Source: an uncultured Alphaproteobacteria bacterium
GTDB lineage: Bacteria > Pseudomonadota > Alphaproteobacteria > CAAHEQ01 > UBA3637
Length of the DNA stretch: 64,000 nucleotides
Reading direction: 5' to 3'
NCBI GenBank assembly: GCA_934234055.1
Contig: CAKQGY010000003.1
Location: forward strand, 57,819-121,818
In this document: positions 9,995 through 17,639 of the stretch, in pieces
Layout of the letters: each line of letters begins with the position of its first letter
Numbering within the stretch: position 1 is the stretch's first letter
The notes under the pieces: generated by a model
The model's database searches: none
The model's input: the letters and a program-made list of their open reading frames with translations, nothing else
Told to the model about the DNA's origin: nothing
Translations under genes and position numbers: made by a program

Positions 9995-10675
9995 TTACCT
10001 CCCCGGCATACTGCGCAGCGCCAAATCGCGCAAAGCATTTTCCGAAAAACCGGCCACAACACTGCGGTCTTGCTTGTTCTTACCACCCGATCCCGTCAGC
10101 AGCCCCAACGGAATATACACTTTACCCGTCGGGACGGGGACATACAATTGCGCCGGGGTCAGAGCGCCCTCGGGGCCCAAAATCTGTTTGTTCAGATACA
10201 GATGTATCAGCTCGTGAAACGGGCGAGCCTGAATAAACACCAGGTTTTCAAAATCAACCTTACCGCCGTAATCCAGCGGATACTTCAAATGCACGGTAAA
10301 GTTCTCGGGGATTTGGCCGTGCTTCATATAGAACAGACCCTCTTCCGTAACGCCGGCCGCGCGCAGGTCATTCGCGTGGTGATAGGATAAAAAGCGCGTA
10401 AAATCGCGAATCGTGCGGTTCAGGAACTTTTGCCGGGCGACAAAATCGGCGGCTTCGTCCGGATAATAGGGCACAACCATCAGGTCCATACCCGGAAAGT
10501 TCATCTCGTTAAACAGGGACTCCCAATGGGATTGATCTTGTTCGGCCAACTCCAAACCGTCCATAAAGTGGTCGTCCATCACCGGGGCTTGCAGCAACCT
10601 GTCCCAATCGGCAAAAATATCCGTTGCGTTCAACGACGCGGACAGAGACATTTGTTGGGTGTCATTTTCAGCCAT
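9995..10675 (-). CDS. Protein with HNH-like zinc motif; possible coupling-complex subunit or effector
   Basis: This 226-aa soluble protein has no signal peptide. Residues 129-158 align by eye with the colicin-type HNH nuclease motif: His129, Pro133, Gly137-Gly138, Asn144-Leu145, His154 and His158 have nearly the same spacing as the zinc and Asn positions of colicin E9. The position of the general-base histidine is Leu130, so catalysis by the usual mechanism looks lost. The Legionella coupling complex contains DotN/IcmJ, a protein of similar size that I recall as having an HNH-related zinc fold, which makes a scaffold role plausible. A T4SS-delivered nuclease paired with the SUKH gene is the rival reading. 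It has a strong SD (AGGAGG) 12 bases after the ATPase gene. Confidence 0.55.
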   Translation of the reverse strand: MAENDTQQMSLSASLNATDIFADWDRLLQAPVMDDHFMDGLELAEQDQSHWESLFNEMNFPGMDLMVVPYYPDEAADFVARQKFLNRTIRDFTRFLSYHHANDLRAAGVTEEGLFYMKHGQIPENFTVHLKYPLDYGGKVDFENLVFIQARPFHELIHLYLNKQILGPEGALTPAQLYVPVPTGKVYIPLGLLTGSGGKNKQDRSVVAGFSENALRDLALRSMPGR

Positions 10676-10687
10676 GGAATCCTCCTA

Positions 10688-12865
10688 TCAGGTTTTGTTT
10701 TCTTCGTCCAACTCCACAATATCGCCTTGCACCATTGCTTTCAGGGCGGACATATCCGCTTCTTCACGCTGGGCCACAATCCAATACGGCACAAACGGCG
10801 CGGTTTTAAGAGCACACTTTTTGCGCATCTTCTTGTCCAAATACCACCGGGGCGCATCGGCCAAAATCGGGCGGTTTAAAAAGCCCTGGAACAAGACATA
10901 TTGCTTTAACATATCCAAGCTCATCATATCCGAGGCACCCACCACACTGGAACTTTGCAGCGACCGCGACACATTCGCCGCGAACGGGTTGGTCTGCATA
11001 GAGACCCCCTCGGTGCGCGAAGAACTGGCCACTTCAATCGTGCGCGACCCGATCATCTTGGAGAATCGCTCGGCGGTTTGTTCGTTGTTCTGAGCCAGAA
11101 TGACTTTGGCAGCCGTTGTCGTAATAATCGTTTCCAAGTCGTCCTTACCATACTGCCCCGAGATCTGCCCCAAATCCTGTCCGATCAGCAGGTAAGACAC
11201 CTTTTGTCCCCGCCCGACAGCCGGCCCGTCCTTGACCGCCGCCAGTTTCGGCATTTGCGGGAATTCATCCAGCACGAATAACACCGGGTAGGGGCCGACT
11301 TTGACCCCGTCGGCGGCAATATCATTCGGCTTGTTGGAAATCAGGTAAGAACTCATCAATTCCACAAACACGCCGGTAATCACATTCAAGGTTTTGGCAT
11401 CCACCTGATTGACCGACAGGTAAACGGTGATCGGCTTCATTTCGCCTGTCACGGGATCCACCATACCGCGCAAGTCCTTAAATGTAATATCGCTGAACTT
11501 GGTGCGGGCGCGCACGGCCGAGTTTTTGAAAATGTTGATTCCGGTAAAGGCAGTGGATAAAATAGATCCCCGCTCTTTATCGGGCGTGCCGGCCAACTGA
11601 CTCAGTTCAACCACCGCCCGGCGGGAATAGCCGAAACGCTCGGCCTCGGCAATCGCGATTTTCAAGGCATCACCCTGCGCATCGGCAAATGCGGCGGCCT
11701 GATCGCCCTCGTCCTGCCGGCGTTTGAGGTCGGCATTGACACGCATTTGTATGTCGGTCCACCAGTCAAAAATCATCGCGATGCAGGGTTCGTTGCCTTG
11801 CCAACTTTCGGGCAGACTTTCCCAAGTTCCCACCGGCGCATAATTTTCGGTCGTCAGCGTCCCGCCCTTTAAGGCCTCCAACGCAATCCGTGCGCTGGGG
11901 TCCGTCATATCCATATAATAGGTTTCCAGCACCTCGGCATCGTCCTTGTCAAACGATCCTTCACTCAGCTTTGCCAGAAAATAGTCGTTTGCCCGGGCGC
12001 GCTCACACTTGCTGCAAATAAAGTGTAAAAAGCCCGACATGGCGTTTCGGCCGGTTTTGGACCAGTGCGGATCTGCGCCGCCTTTTGGCTCCTCTACCAA
12101 TACAGCAACCATTGAGTCAATATACATATCCCGCGACGGACCCAGTGGCGGCAAACAACTGGCCGACAGAGGGTTCCAGCTGGGGTAGTAGGTTCCCTTG
12201 GCCGGGTCATCTTCCGCCCCCCAGTTGATTACGAACACGGGCCCCTGCGTCGCCCGATAGCCCGAGGTATTATAGCACAATTCCGGCTTGGGGTCGTTGA
12301 CAATCAGGCTCAGCCCCGGTGACTCTAAAATCGTCGGAATCACGACGCCCGCGGTTTTACCGGTTCCCGGAGGCGCCACCACCAACGCCGATAAAGTTTC
12401 CGGCATTTTCAACAGCTTGCCCTTAAACCGCCCCAGCACAATCACAAACCCGTCAAACAGCTTCATTTTTTTGACATCTTCATAGGTTGCCTTGCGCCCG
12501 CCGCCAAACACATTCGGCGTGTATTTATAGGGGTTTGTGACAATCCGATAGATAAAGAAAGTGAACGCAATCACAAACGATAAATAGGGCAAATACAACA
12601 CGGGTGATCCCGACCGATCCATACGGGCCAACTGCCGATAACTTTGGAACTTGTCCCACAGAACCGTCGGCTTCCAGCCTCGAATCCAGAAATGCCACGC
12701 TTTGGACAGCTCGTCAATGCTTAAACCGTTAAAGAACCACTGCGTCATCGGTATGAACAGCAGCAGCAACAGCCACGCAATCACCAGCGTAAAAAAGATG
12801 CTCCATAAAATGCGGGCAACAAATTTTACCTGTTCGTCATAAGCCTCATCTCGTTTGAATGCCAT
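10688..12865 (-). CDS. Type IV secretion coupling ATPase, VirD4/TraG/DotL family
   Basis: This is a membrane-anchored hexameric ATPase that brings substrates to a type IV secretion channel. ATG 12865 is preferred over the upstream TTG because GAGGGG lies 6 bases before it, giving 725 aa. Two membrane helices (about 20-38 and 90-108) flank a periplasmic loop. The nucleotide domain has Walker A APPGTGKT (about 164-171), Walker B VLFVLDEFPQM, and the TraG-like segments WNPLS and GQDLGQI. A C-terminal extension of some 80 residues after the core could bind adaptors, as in DotL. It lies second in a four-gene operon, between a two-TM protein and the HNH-like protein. Confidence 0.9.
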   Translation of the reverse strand: MAFKRDEAYDEQVKFVARILWSIFFTLVIAWLLLLLFIPMTQWFFNGLSIDELSKAWHFWIRGWKPTVLWDKFQSYRQLARMDRSGSPVLYLPYLSFVIAFTFFIYRIVTNPYKYTPNVFGGGRKATYEDVKKMKLFDGFVIVLGRFKGKLLKMPETLSALVVAPPGTGKTAGVVIPTILESPGLSLIVNDPKPELCYNTSGYRATQGPVFVINWGAEDDPAKGTYYPSWNPLSASCLPPLGPSRDMYIDSMVAVLVEEPKGGADPHWSKTGRNAMSGFLHFICSKCERARANDYFLAKLSEGSFDKDDAEVLETYYMDMTDPSARIALEALKGGTLTTENYAPVGTWESLPESWQGNEPCIAMIFDWWTDIQMRVNADLKRRQDEGDQAAAFADAQGDALKIAIAEAERFGYSRRAVVELSQLAGTPDKERGSILSTAFTGINIFKNSAVRARTKFSDITFKDLRGMVDPVTGEMKPITVYLSVNQVDAKTLNVITGVFVELMSSYLISNKPNDIAADGVKVGPYPVLFVLDEFPQMPKLAAVKDGPAVGRGQKVSYLLIGQDLGQISGQYGKDDLETIITTTAAKVILAQNNEQTAERFSKMIGSRTIEVASSSRTEGVSMQTNPFAANVSRSLQSSSVVGASDMMSLDMLKQYVLFQGFLNRPILADAPRWYLDKKMRKKCALKTAPFVPYWIVAQREEADMSALKAMVQGDIVELDEENKT

Positions 12866-12880
12866 AATCAACCCCTCACA

Positions 12881-13975
12881 CTAAAATAAATCGCGCACGG
12901 CTTCCAGCACCGTCGCATCGCCTTTGTCCGCCGCTTTGGGCAGCGCTTGTTCAAAGGACGGCAATTCTTCCGGTCCGCCCAGGTCTGTCCGACAGACCAC
13001 AACTCCCTGCCGTTTCCAGGTCTCGCCCATGTCGGCCGCATTGATAATCGTGCCGTTCTTTTCTATCAGCAGAGGGAACACCTCTTGCGCCAAGCCCGCG
13101 CTTTTCAGTTTTTGAGCCAACGCCCCTGCCTCGGTCCGCAGTTGATATACCGGTGAAATCCGATGCGAGCTTTCCGAAAACCATAGCGGTTCTTCATCGT
13201 TAAAGAACTCCTCATCGGCCAGCCAATCGCCTTTTTCCGTATCCGTCAGGCACAGGACAACCTTGTCCGTGGCAATGCCGATGTAGTTGATGAACAGTTT
13301 ATTCAACTGCACATCTTTGACAACCTGATAATTCCCCGCGAACAAAATCGCCACCAAATCCTCTTCCAAACGCACCGGTTCAGGCAATTGAATCTGATCC
13401 AGCGGCATATTGCTGATATCCTCGTCCATAAAGGCCGGCCGAGTGGTCTCTTCCGCTTCGGGCGCGGCTACGGGAATGGGCTCGGCCATCGGTGTTGGCG
13501 CAGGGGCCGCGGGCACGGTGGCCGGCTCGGCAAACGCAGCGTCCATTGTGCGTCCCGCCACTTTGGCCGAGGGTCTTCCCACAGACGCAATCGGCCGCGG
13601 GCGCACTTTTTTGTGCGAGGCTTTGGCTTTAATTTTAACTTGATTTTTAATAATCTTGTTCGGGTTCGGCCGAAAGAAAAACGATTTGACCTTGCGAAAC
13701 ACGATCATAAAGGATTTGCGCCATTGAATCTGATAGGATCCCCACCAAATCAGCATAAACGCCGGAATCATCAGCAGCACGGTAATTACGAAAATCCAAT
13801 CACCGGTGGTATTGATAACCCAGCCCGAGCGAAACTCGTTCCACACATAGCGCCAATTATCCCAGGAGAAAATGTTAAAGCACCAATTTTGCCCGTAAAA
13901 ACTACGCAGATACCACCCGAAATAAAATATTCCGATGACCGCTCCGACCACAAGTGCACGTCTCAATTTTTTCAT
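12881..13975 (-). CDS. Two-TM membrane protein preceding the coupling ATPase (DotM/IcmP-like by position)
   Basis: This is a 364-aa protein starting at ATG 13975 (a TTG 15 bases upstream is less likely). Two hydrophobic helices lie at about residues 4-20 and 55-75, followed by a Lys-rich cytoplasmic stretch, a Pro/Ala-rich linker (about 140-185), and a folded C-terminal domain of ~170 residues. I do not recognise the C-terminal domain by sequence. In Dot/Icm loci the membrane protein IcmP/DotM sits directly upstream of the coupling ATPase IcmO/DotL and has a similar size and topology. The order here is the same, so a DotM-like role is inferred from position only. Confidence 0.5.
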   Translation of the reverse strand: MKKLRRALVVGAVIGIFYFGWYLRSFYGQNWCFNIFSWDNWRYVWNEFRSGWVINTTGDWIFVITVLLMIPAFMLIWWGSYQIQWRKSFMIVFRKVKSFFFRPNPNKIIKNQVKIKAKASHKKVRPRPIASVGRPSAKVAGRTMDAAFAEPATVPAAPAPTPMAEPIPVAAPEAEETTRPAFMDEDISNMPLDQIQLPEPVRLEEDLVAILFAGNYQVVKDVQLNKLFINYIGIATDKVVLCLTDTEKGDWLADEEFFNDEEPLWFSESSHRISPVYQLRTEAGALAQKLKSAGLAQEVFPLLIEKNGTIINAADMGETWKRQGVVVCRTDLGGPEELPSFEQALPKAADKGDATVLEAVRDLF

Positions 13976-14005
13976 AACAGACCTTTCCAATGTTCGTTTG
14001 AATCC

Positions 14006-14011
14006 AGTATA
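14006..14011 (-). promoter_or_regulatory. Candidate -10 box for the coupling-protein operon
   Basis: On the minus strand TATACT lies about 30 bases before the first ATG of the operon. No good -35 hexamer is seen 17 bases away, so this is a weak call. Confidence 0.3.
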
Positions 14012-14082
14012 GCCGAAAATCTGCCGAAAAACCAGAAAAAAATGACAATTTATTCATTTTTATGGCGTGTGCAGGATTATAC

Positions 14083-14111
14083 TTGACAAAATAAGCGGTT
14101 TCGGATACAAT
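14083..14111 (+). promoter_or_regulatory. Sigma70-type promoter of the outer-membrane protein gene
   Basis: TTGACA (14083-14088), 17-base spacer, TACAAT (14106-14111). It reads into the gene at 14147, and probably into mscL behind it. Confidence 0.75.
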
Positions 14112-14146
14112 GTCGCACATCAAAAACCAAAACAAAGGACTGCAAA

Positions 14147-15022
14147 ATGTTAAAGAAAATCATTGTGTTGGCCGGTTTAATATTGGCGGTTCCCGCTTTT
14201 GCACAGGACGCCGGCGCGGTGGATTCCGTGCCGCCAAAAACCGGTACCTTAAAGTTTAACCTGCGCCGGATGGGGCTGGAAATGTCGTCTACGCGGGTGA
14301 AAAATGCACGGGAATACACCGCTTCCCCCGTGTCGCAATTCAATGCCGACAGTCAAACGATCATCAAGGGCGTGTTTGACAGCGCTTTGGAATATGATCG
14401 CTATAACCTGAACTGGACGAACAGCCTGTTTATGGAATACGGTAAGACGAAATTAAAACCCGTTGACGGCGAAAATACGACCAGCGAAAACGCCGATCAA
14501 ATTTTGCTGACCTCGGAATACACGCATAAACTCTGGTCGCATAAGGACATTGACTTCGGCCCGTTTTTAAGCATCGGCTATCAGACCGAATTCACCGATA
14601 ACCAAGATGCTCCGCGCACGAAAATCAACCGGGATAAAGGCGGTATCAAAGTCTTTAACGGTAAAATTATCAAGGATCTGTATATCGCGGGAGTCTATGA
14701 ATACGATATGACCTATGCCGATCATGTCAGCAAATCTGCCGGTGAAGTCGGTTGGCGGGTGGAATACACCCTGCGCGACGGTGTGAATTTTGCATCAGAC
14801 GGTTATTTTCGGAAATACTTTTCATACAGTGAGTTCGTAGCCGAGGATTTGAAATATGACCTGAAAGCCACCGGGCGTATGGACGTGAACCTGACGGGGA
14901 ATATCACTTTCGGGCCGTATGTGTCGTATCGCCAGGGGAAATCCCGGATCGCTCCCAGCAGCGCCAGCAACACCGTCATTGGCGTATCACTGACTTACAA
15001 AGACTTGTTTAACCTCTTTTAA
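14147..15022 (+). CDS. Predicted outer-membrane beta-barrel protein
   Basis: This 291-aa protein has a clear signal peptide (MLKKIIVLAGLILAVPAFA, cleavage after AFA). The rest alternates polar and aromatic residues in strand-like runs, and the C-terminus ends in phenylalanine (YKDLFNLF), the usual signal for the BAM complex. Its lysine- and glutamate-rich loops and its length resemble DUF481-type salt-induced outer-membrane proteins, but I cannot assign a family with certainty. It has its own promoter and AAAGGA upstream of the ATG. mscL follows after 13 bases. Confidence 0.65.
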   Translation: MLKKIIVLAGLILAVPAFAQDAGAVDSVPPKTGTLKFNLRRMGLEMSSTRVKNAREYTASPVSQFNADSQTIIKGVFDSALEYDRYNLNWTNSLFMEYGKTKLKPVDGENTTSENADQILLTSEYTHKLWSHKDIDFGPFLSIGYQTEFTDNQDAPRTKINRDKGGIKVFNGKIIKDLYIAGVYEYDMTYADHVSKSAGEVGWRVEYTLRDGVNFASDGYFRKYFSYSEFVAEDLKYDLKATGRMDVNLTGNITFGPYVSYRQGKSRIAPSSASNTVIGVSLTYKDLFNLF

Positions 15023-15035
15023 TGAAAGGACAATC

Positions 15036-15512
15036 ATGATTAAAAATATTTTAACCGAGTTCAAAAAGTTCGCTATGCGCGGCAATGTGATGGACATGGC
15101 CGTCGGTATCATTATCGGGGCCGCGTTCGGCAAGATTGTTGATTCGTTGGTCAAAGATATTATTATGCCGCCGTTGGGCTACCTGATGGGGCAGGTGGAC
15201 TTTACGAACAAATACATCACGCTGGTTGACGGTAAAACCGTGCCCGGTCCCTATGTCAGCTTGGACGCTGCGCAAAAGGCCGGCGCCGTTACAATCAATT
15301 ACGGTATGTTTTTGAACACGATTATCAGCTTTATCATCGTGGCTTTTGCCGTGTTTATGTTGATTAAAGCAATGAATACTTTGCAAACCAAGTTGGATAA
15401 GGAAGAAAAAAAGCCTGCGGCTCCGACAACCAAATCCTGCCCGTATTGCTGTTCCGAAATTCCGTTGCATGCTAAAAAGTGCCCGTGCTGCACGGCTGAT
15501 TTACCGCAATGA
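15036..15512 (+). CDS. mscL: Large-conductance mechanosensitive channel MscL with C-terminal zinc ribbon
   Basis: MscL opens under membrane tension to release solutes during osmotic downshock. The N-terminal part is typical: an amphipathic start, RGNVMDMAVGIIIGAAFGK in the first membrane helix, then IIMPPLGYL, and a second helix near residues 90-110. The protein is 158 aa, longer than the ~136 aa of E. coli. The extra C-terminus (about 134-155) carries two CPxC-type pairs (CPYC...CPCC), which should form a small zinc ribbon in the cytoplasm. The stop overlaps the next gene (ATGA). Confidence 0.95.
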   Translation: MIKNILTEFKKFAMRGNVMDMAVGIIIGAAFGKIVDSLVKDIIMPPLGYLMGQVDFTNKYITLVDGKTVPGPYVSLDAAQKAGAVTINYGMFLNTIISFIIVAFAVFMLIKAMNTLQTKLDKEEKKPAAPTTKSCPYCCSEIPLHAKKCPCCTADLPQ

Positions 15513-15820
15513 ACACACCTTATTTAACGCAAGACGGCCGGTGTTTGACACTGGCCGTTCGGGTTTGTCCCAATGCGCACCGCGCCGGCGTTGAAGGCTT
15601 GTGGAACGGCACGCACCTGAAAATCGCTCTGACAGCGCCTCCCGTGGACGGCAAGGCGAATGAAGCTTTGATTACCTGCCTGGCCGATCTGCTGTCTGTG
15701 CGGAAAAGTGCGATCACACTTGTCAGCGGGCAAACCGGCCGTGTCAAGCGCCTGGTGATTCAATTTTCCGACTCGTCCGCCGCTACCGCCGCTGTGCAAC
15801 ACCTGACGGATTTAATCTAA
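15509..15820 (+). CDS. DUF167/YggU family protein
   Basis: This is a small 103-aa conserved protein of the YggU/DUF167 family, whose function is not firmly known. The family signature is the run APPVDGKANEALITCLA followed by the VSGQTGRVKRL segment, both present. The start overlaps the mscL stop by 4 bases, suggesting coupled translation. It ends convergently with xthA, overlapping by 9 bases. Confidence 0.9.
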   Translation: MNTPYLTQDGRCLTLAVRVCPNAHRAGVEGLWNGTHLKIALTAPPVDGKANEALITCLADLLSVRKSAITLVSGQTGRVKRLVIQFSDSSAATAAVQHLTDLI

Positions 15821-16594
15821 AAGCAAGCCGATCGGTGCATGGTCCGATGTTCCCGGCCATCCGCGAACATCGCGATAGATCGGTGCCCCCGCGACCCGAT
15901 GTCTCAAAGGTTGATTTACCAACATCAGATCCAGCAAAATCCCCCGATCGCGCGGCCAGGCACCTCCTTGAAAGTCCCAAAAGGTATAGGTATTCGGCAT
16001 GGGATTGAATGCGCGCGTCATATTAAAAAGCTCTTGATTTTCAATGTGTTGCAACGCATTTTGCACCCCCGAATTCATCAATGCTCCGCCCCGGAATACC
16101 GCGGGATCATAGACATCGCTGTCGCGCGCAATCACATTAAAGTCCCCGCCCAAAATCACGGATTTTCCTTGTCGGTTCAGGGCATTGATATGGCTCGACA
16201 AAGCGTCCAGCCACGCCAGTTTATAAGTCAACCGAGAGGTATCGGCGGGATCCTTGGCCGGTGGCGTGCCGTTGGGCACATACACCGAGATCAGGGTCAG
16301 CCCGTTAGTTGTTTCCGTCTGGATAAATCGCGCTTGATCTTCAAATCCGGGAAGGGCCGTCGCCGTTGGTATCAGGGGTGTTTTGGCTAAAATCGCGACC
16401 CCGTTATAGCTTTTTTGCCCGCTGATTACGGCCTCGTATCCCGCCAGGCGCAGGTCAAAAAACGGGAAGTTCTCGTCGGTTGCTTTGATTTCTTGCAGCA
16501 GGACAAAATCCGGCGTTTCTTGCGCCAACAGATTCAACAAGGCTGACAACCTTGCCCGAATGGAGGCCACATTCCACGAAATAATCTTTTGCAT
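15812..16594 (-). CDS. xthA: Exodeoxyribonuclease III
   Basis: This is an exonuclease/endonuclease/phosphatase-family enzyme for repair of abasic sites and 3' blocked ends. The metal-binding glutamate motif LLQEIKA, the central GGDFNVIARDSDVYDP and the catalytic C-terminal SDHAPIGL are all present. It is 260 aa, the normal length. It faces the unknown gene at 16625, with only 30 bases between the divergent starts. Confidence 0.93.
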   Translation of the reverse strand: MQKIISWNVASIRARLSALLNLLAQETPDFVLLQEIKATDENFPFFDLRLAGYEAVISGQKSYNGVAILAKTPLIPTATALPGFEDQARFIQTETTNGLTLISVYVPNGTPPAKDPADTSRLTYKLAWLDALSSHINALNRQGKSVILGGDFNVIARDSDVYDPAVFRGGALMNSGVQNALQHIENQELFNMTRAFNPMPNTYTFWDFQGGAWPRDRGILLDLMLVNQPLRHRVAGAPIYRDVRGWPGTSDHAPIGLLLD

Positions 16595-16624
16595 TTTGTT
16601 TTTCCTTGTGCTATGATAGGCGTT

Positions 16625-17266
16625 ATGAGAAAATATTTTGTGATTCTATTATGCCTGTTTTGGGCGCAAAATGCAACAGCTTTTTGCCGGACGGTGTCGC
16701 CCAAAGTCAATATTGTGACCAAGCCCGGATCGGTGCGTTATATCACAACGATGTCGCGACAGGAGTTCTTGAAAAAGGCGCCCCGCACGATGTCGCCCAA
16801 CACGCTGGGGATGACGGTGTCAAATCTGAATGTGACGGGAAAATCTGTCCCCGACCTGCAACAGCAAAGCCGTGCGGTGGCGTGCGTTCAACTGCGCGAG
16901 ATCAATCTGACGATGGGCTATGATATCATAGATGTGTATATTGATAAAAAGTATAAGCCCGGCTCGTGCGAATACGAGGTGGTTAAAGAGCATGAAAACT
17001 ATCATGTGCGTGTGTCGCAAGAGGCTATGCAGTTCTTTAAGCCCGACCTGGAAAAAGCCGTGCGTGCGGCGGTCAAGCGGGTCAGTATGCAGTATGCGTA
17101 TTCGCCGAGCGATGTTCAGCGCCTGGTTCAAGCGCAGTTTCAGCAGGTTATGGCCGATATTCAGCCGACGATTCGGCATATCAACGATAAGATTGCCGAA
17201 AAGAATTATCAGATAGATACGCCACAATCCTATCGCGCAACCAGCAAACTGTGCAAGCATTGGTAG
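16625..17266 (+). CDS. Secreted protein with an HExxH motif, DUF922-like
   Basis: This 213-aa protein starts at ATG 16625, giving a clean signal peptide (MRKYFVILLCLFWAQNATA). An earlier in-frame start would put a polar stretch in front. The middle contains EHENYH, a His-Glu-x-x-His motif, followed by a long helix. This arrangement resembles the predicted secreted zinc proteases of DUF922. Whether it is an active protease cannot be told. Its last third is helical and polar, and four cysteines are present in the mature protein. Confidence 0.55.
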   Translation: MRKYFVILLCLFWAQNATAFCRTVSPKVNIVTKPGSVRYITTMSRQEFLKKAPRTMSPNTLGMTVSNLNVTGKSVPDLQQQSRAVACVQLREINLTMGYDIIDVYIDKKYKPGSCEYEVVKEHENYHVRVSQEAMQFFKPDLEKAVRAAVKRVSMQYAYSPSDVQRLVQAQFQQVMADIQPTIRHINDKIAEKNYQIDTPQSYRATSKLCKHW

Positions 17267-17312
17267 ACCCTCTTTCGGTTTTGTCTCCCAAAAATTACCC
17301 ACCCCCGTTGTT

Positions 17313-17350
17313 ATTGCGAGCGCCCCATCCGGGACGCGTGGCAATCCACG
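17313..17350 (-). repeat. Partial copy of a dispersed intergenic repeat
   Basis: It begins ATTGCGAGC and contains GGGACGCGTGGCAATCCA, matching the reverse complement of the repeat inside the pseudopilin leader (17668-17762) with a few differences. This is one end of the element only. Confidence 0.65.
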
Positions 17351-17377
17351 AATCACATAATGCCTTATATTTTCCGC

Positions 17378-17406
17378 TTGACACATGCTTTGAATTAGGA
17401 TAGAGT
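17378..17406 (+). promoter_or_regulatory. Sigma70-type promoter upstream of the pseudopilin gene
   Basis: TTGACA (17378-17383), 17-base spacer, TAGAGT (17401-17406). A matching arrangement occurs at 63814-63842. The leader before the pseudopilin ATG would be over 220 bases long. Confidence 0.65.
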
Positions 17407-17453
17407 AGGGGACATGACGATACAAAAGTGTAGACATTTTCCGGTTCAAAAAG

Positions 17454-17496
17454 AGGGGCTTGACATGCCTAAAACCCTTATAGTACTACACACACA
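17454..17496 (+). repeat. Conserved 43-base upstream block, copy A
   Basis: It is identical to 63890-63932 except for one base (C at 17468, G at 63904). It contains AGGGGCTTGACATG, CCCTTATAGTACTAC and the start of an AC run, which here stops after nine bases. TTGACA could be a -35 element, or AGGGG and ATG could start a short leader peptide. Confidence 0.75.
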
Positions 17497-17639
17497 TCTA
17501 ATTGCTGATGAGCAGAAAATTTCAGTCAGTCGGTCGGTCGCCTGCGGGCAGGGACGACCGGTTGCTGGCGTATACGAACGGTGGACGACCGAAAGGTGGT
17601 CTGCCGTTTGAAATTATTCAAAACGAAAAGGAGACAACT

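Larger units (their letters stand above)
17267..17639 (+). other. Intergenic region upstream of the pseudopilin gene
   Basis: No convincing long gene lies here. It holds a partial dispersed repeat (17313-17350), a strong promoter (17378-17406), a 43-base block repeated near the window end (17454-17496), and a 48-codon reading frame starting at ATG 17465 with GAGGGG before it. That small frame begins MPKTLIVLHTH. Its start region is conserved in the second copy, but its translation is uncertain. An imperfect GTCGGTCGGTCG run follows at about 17528-17540. Confidence 0.5.

Noticed and set aside
17454..17496. TTGACA and TATAGT in the repeated block as a standard promoter
   Set aside because: The hexamers are only 13 bases apart, too close for sigma70; the real promoters are the 17-base-spaced pairs upstream.
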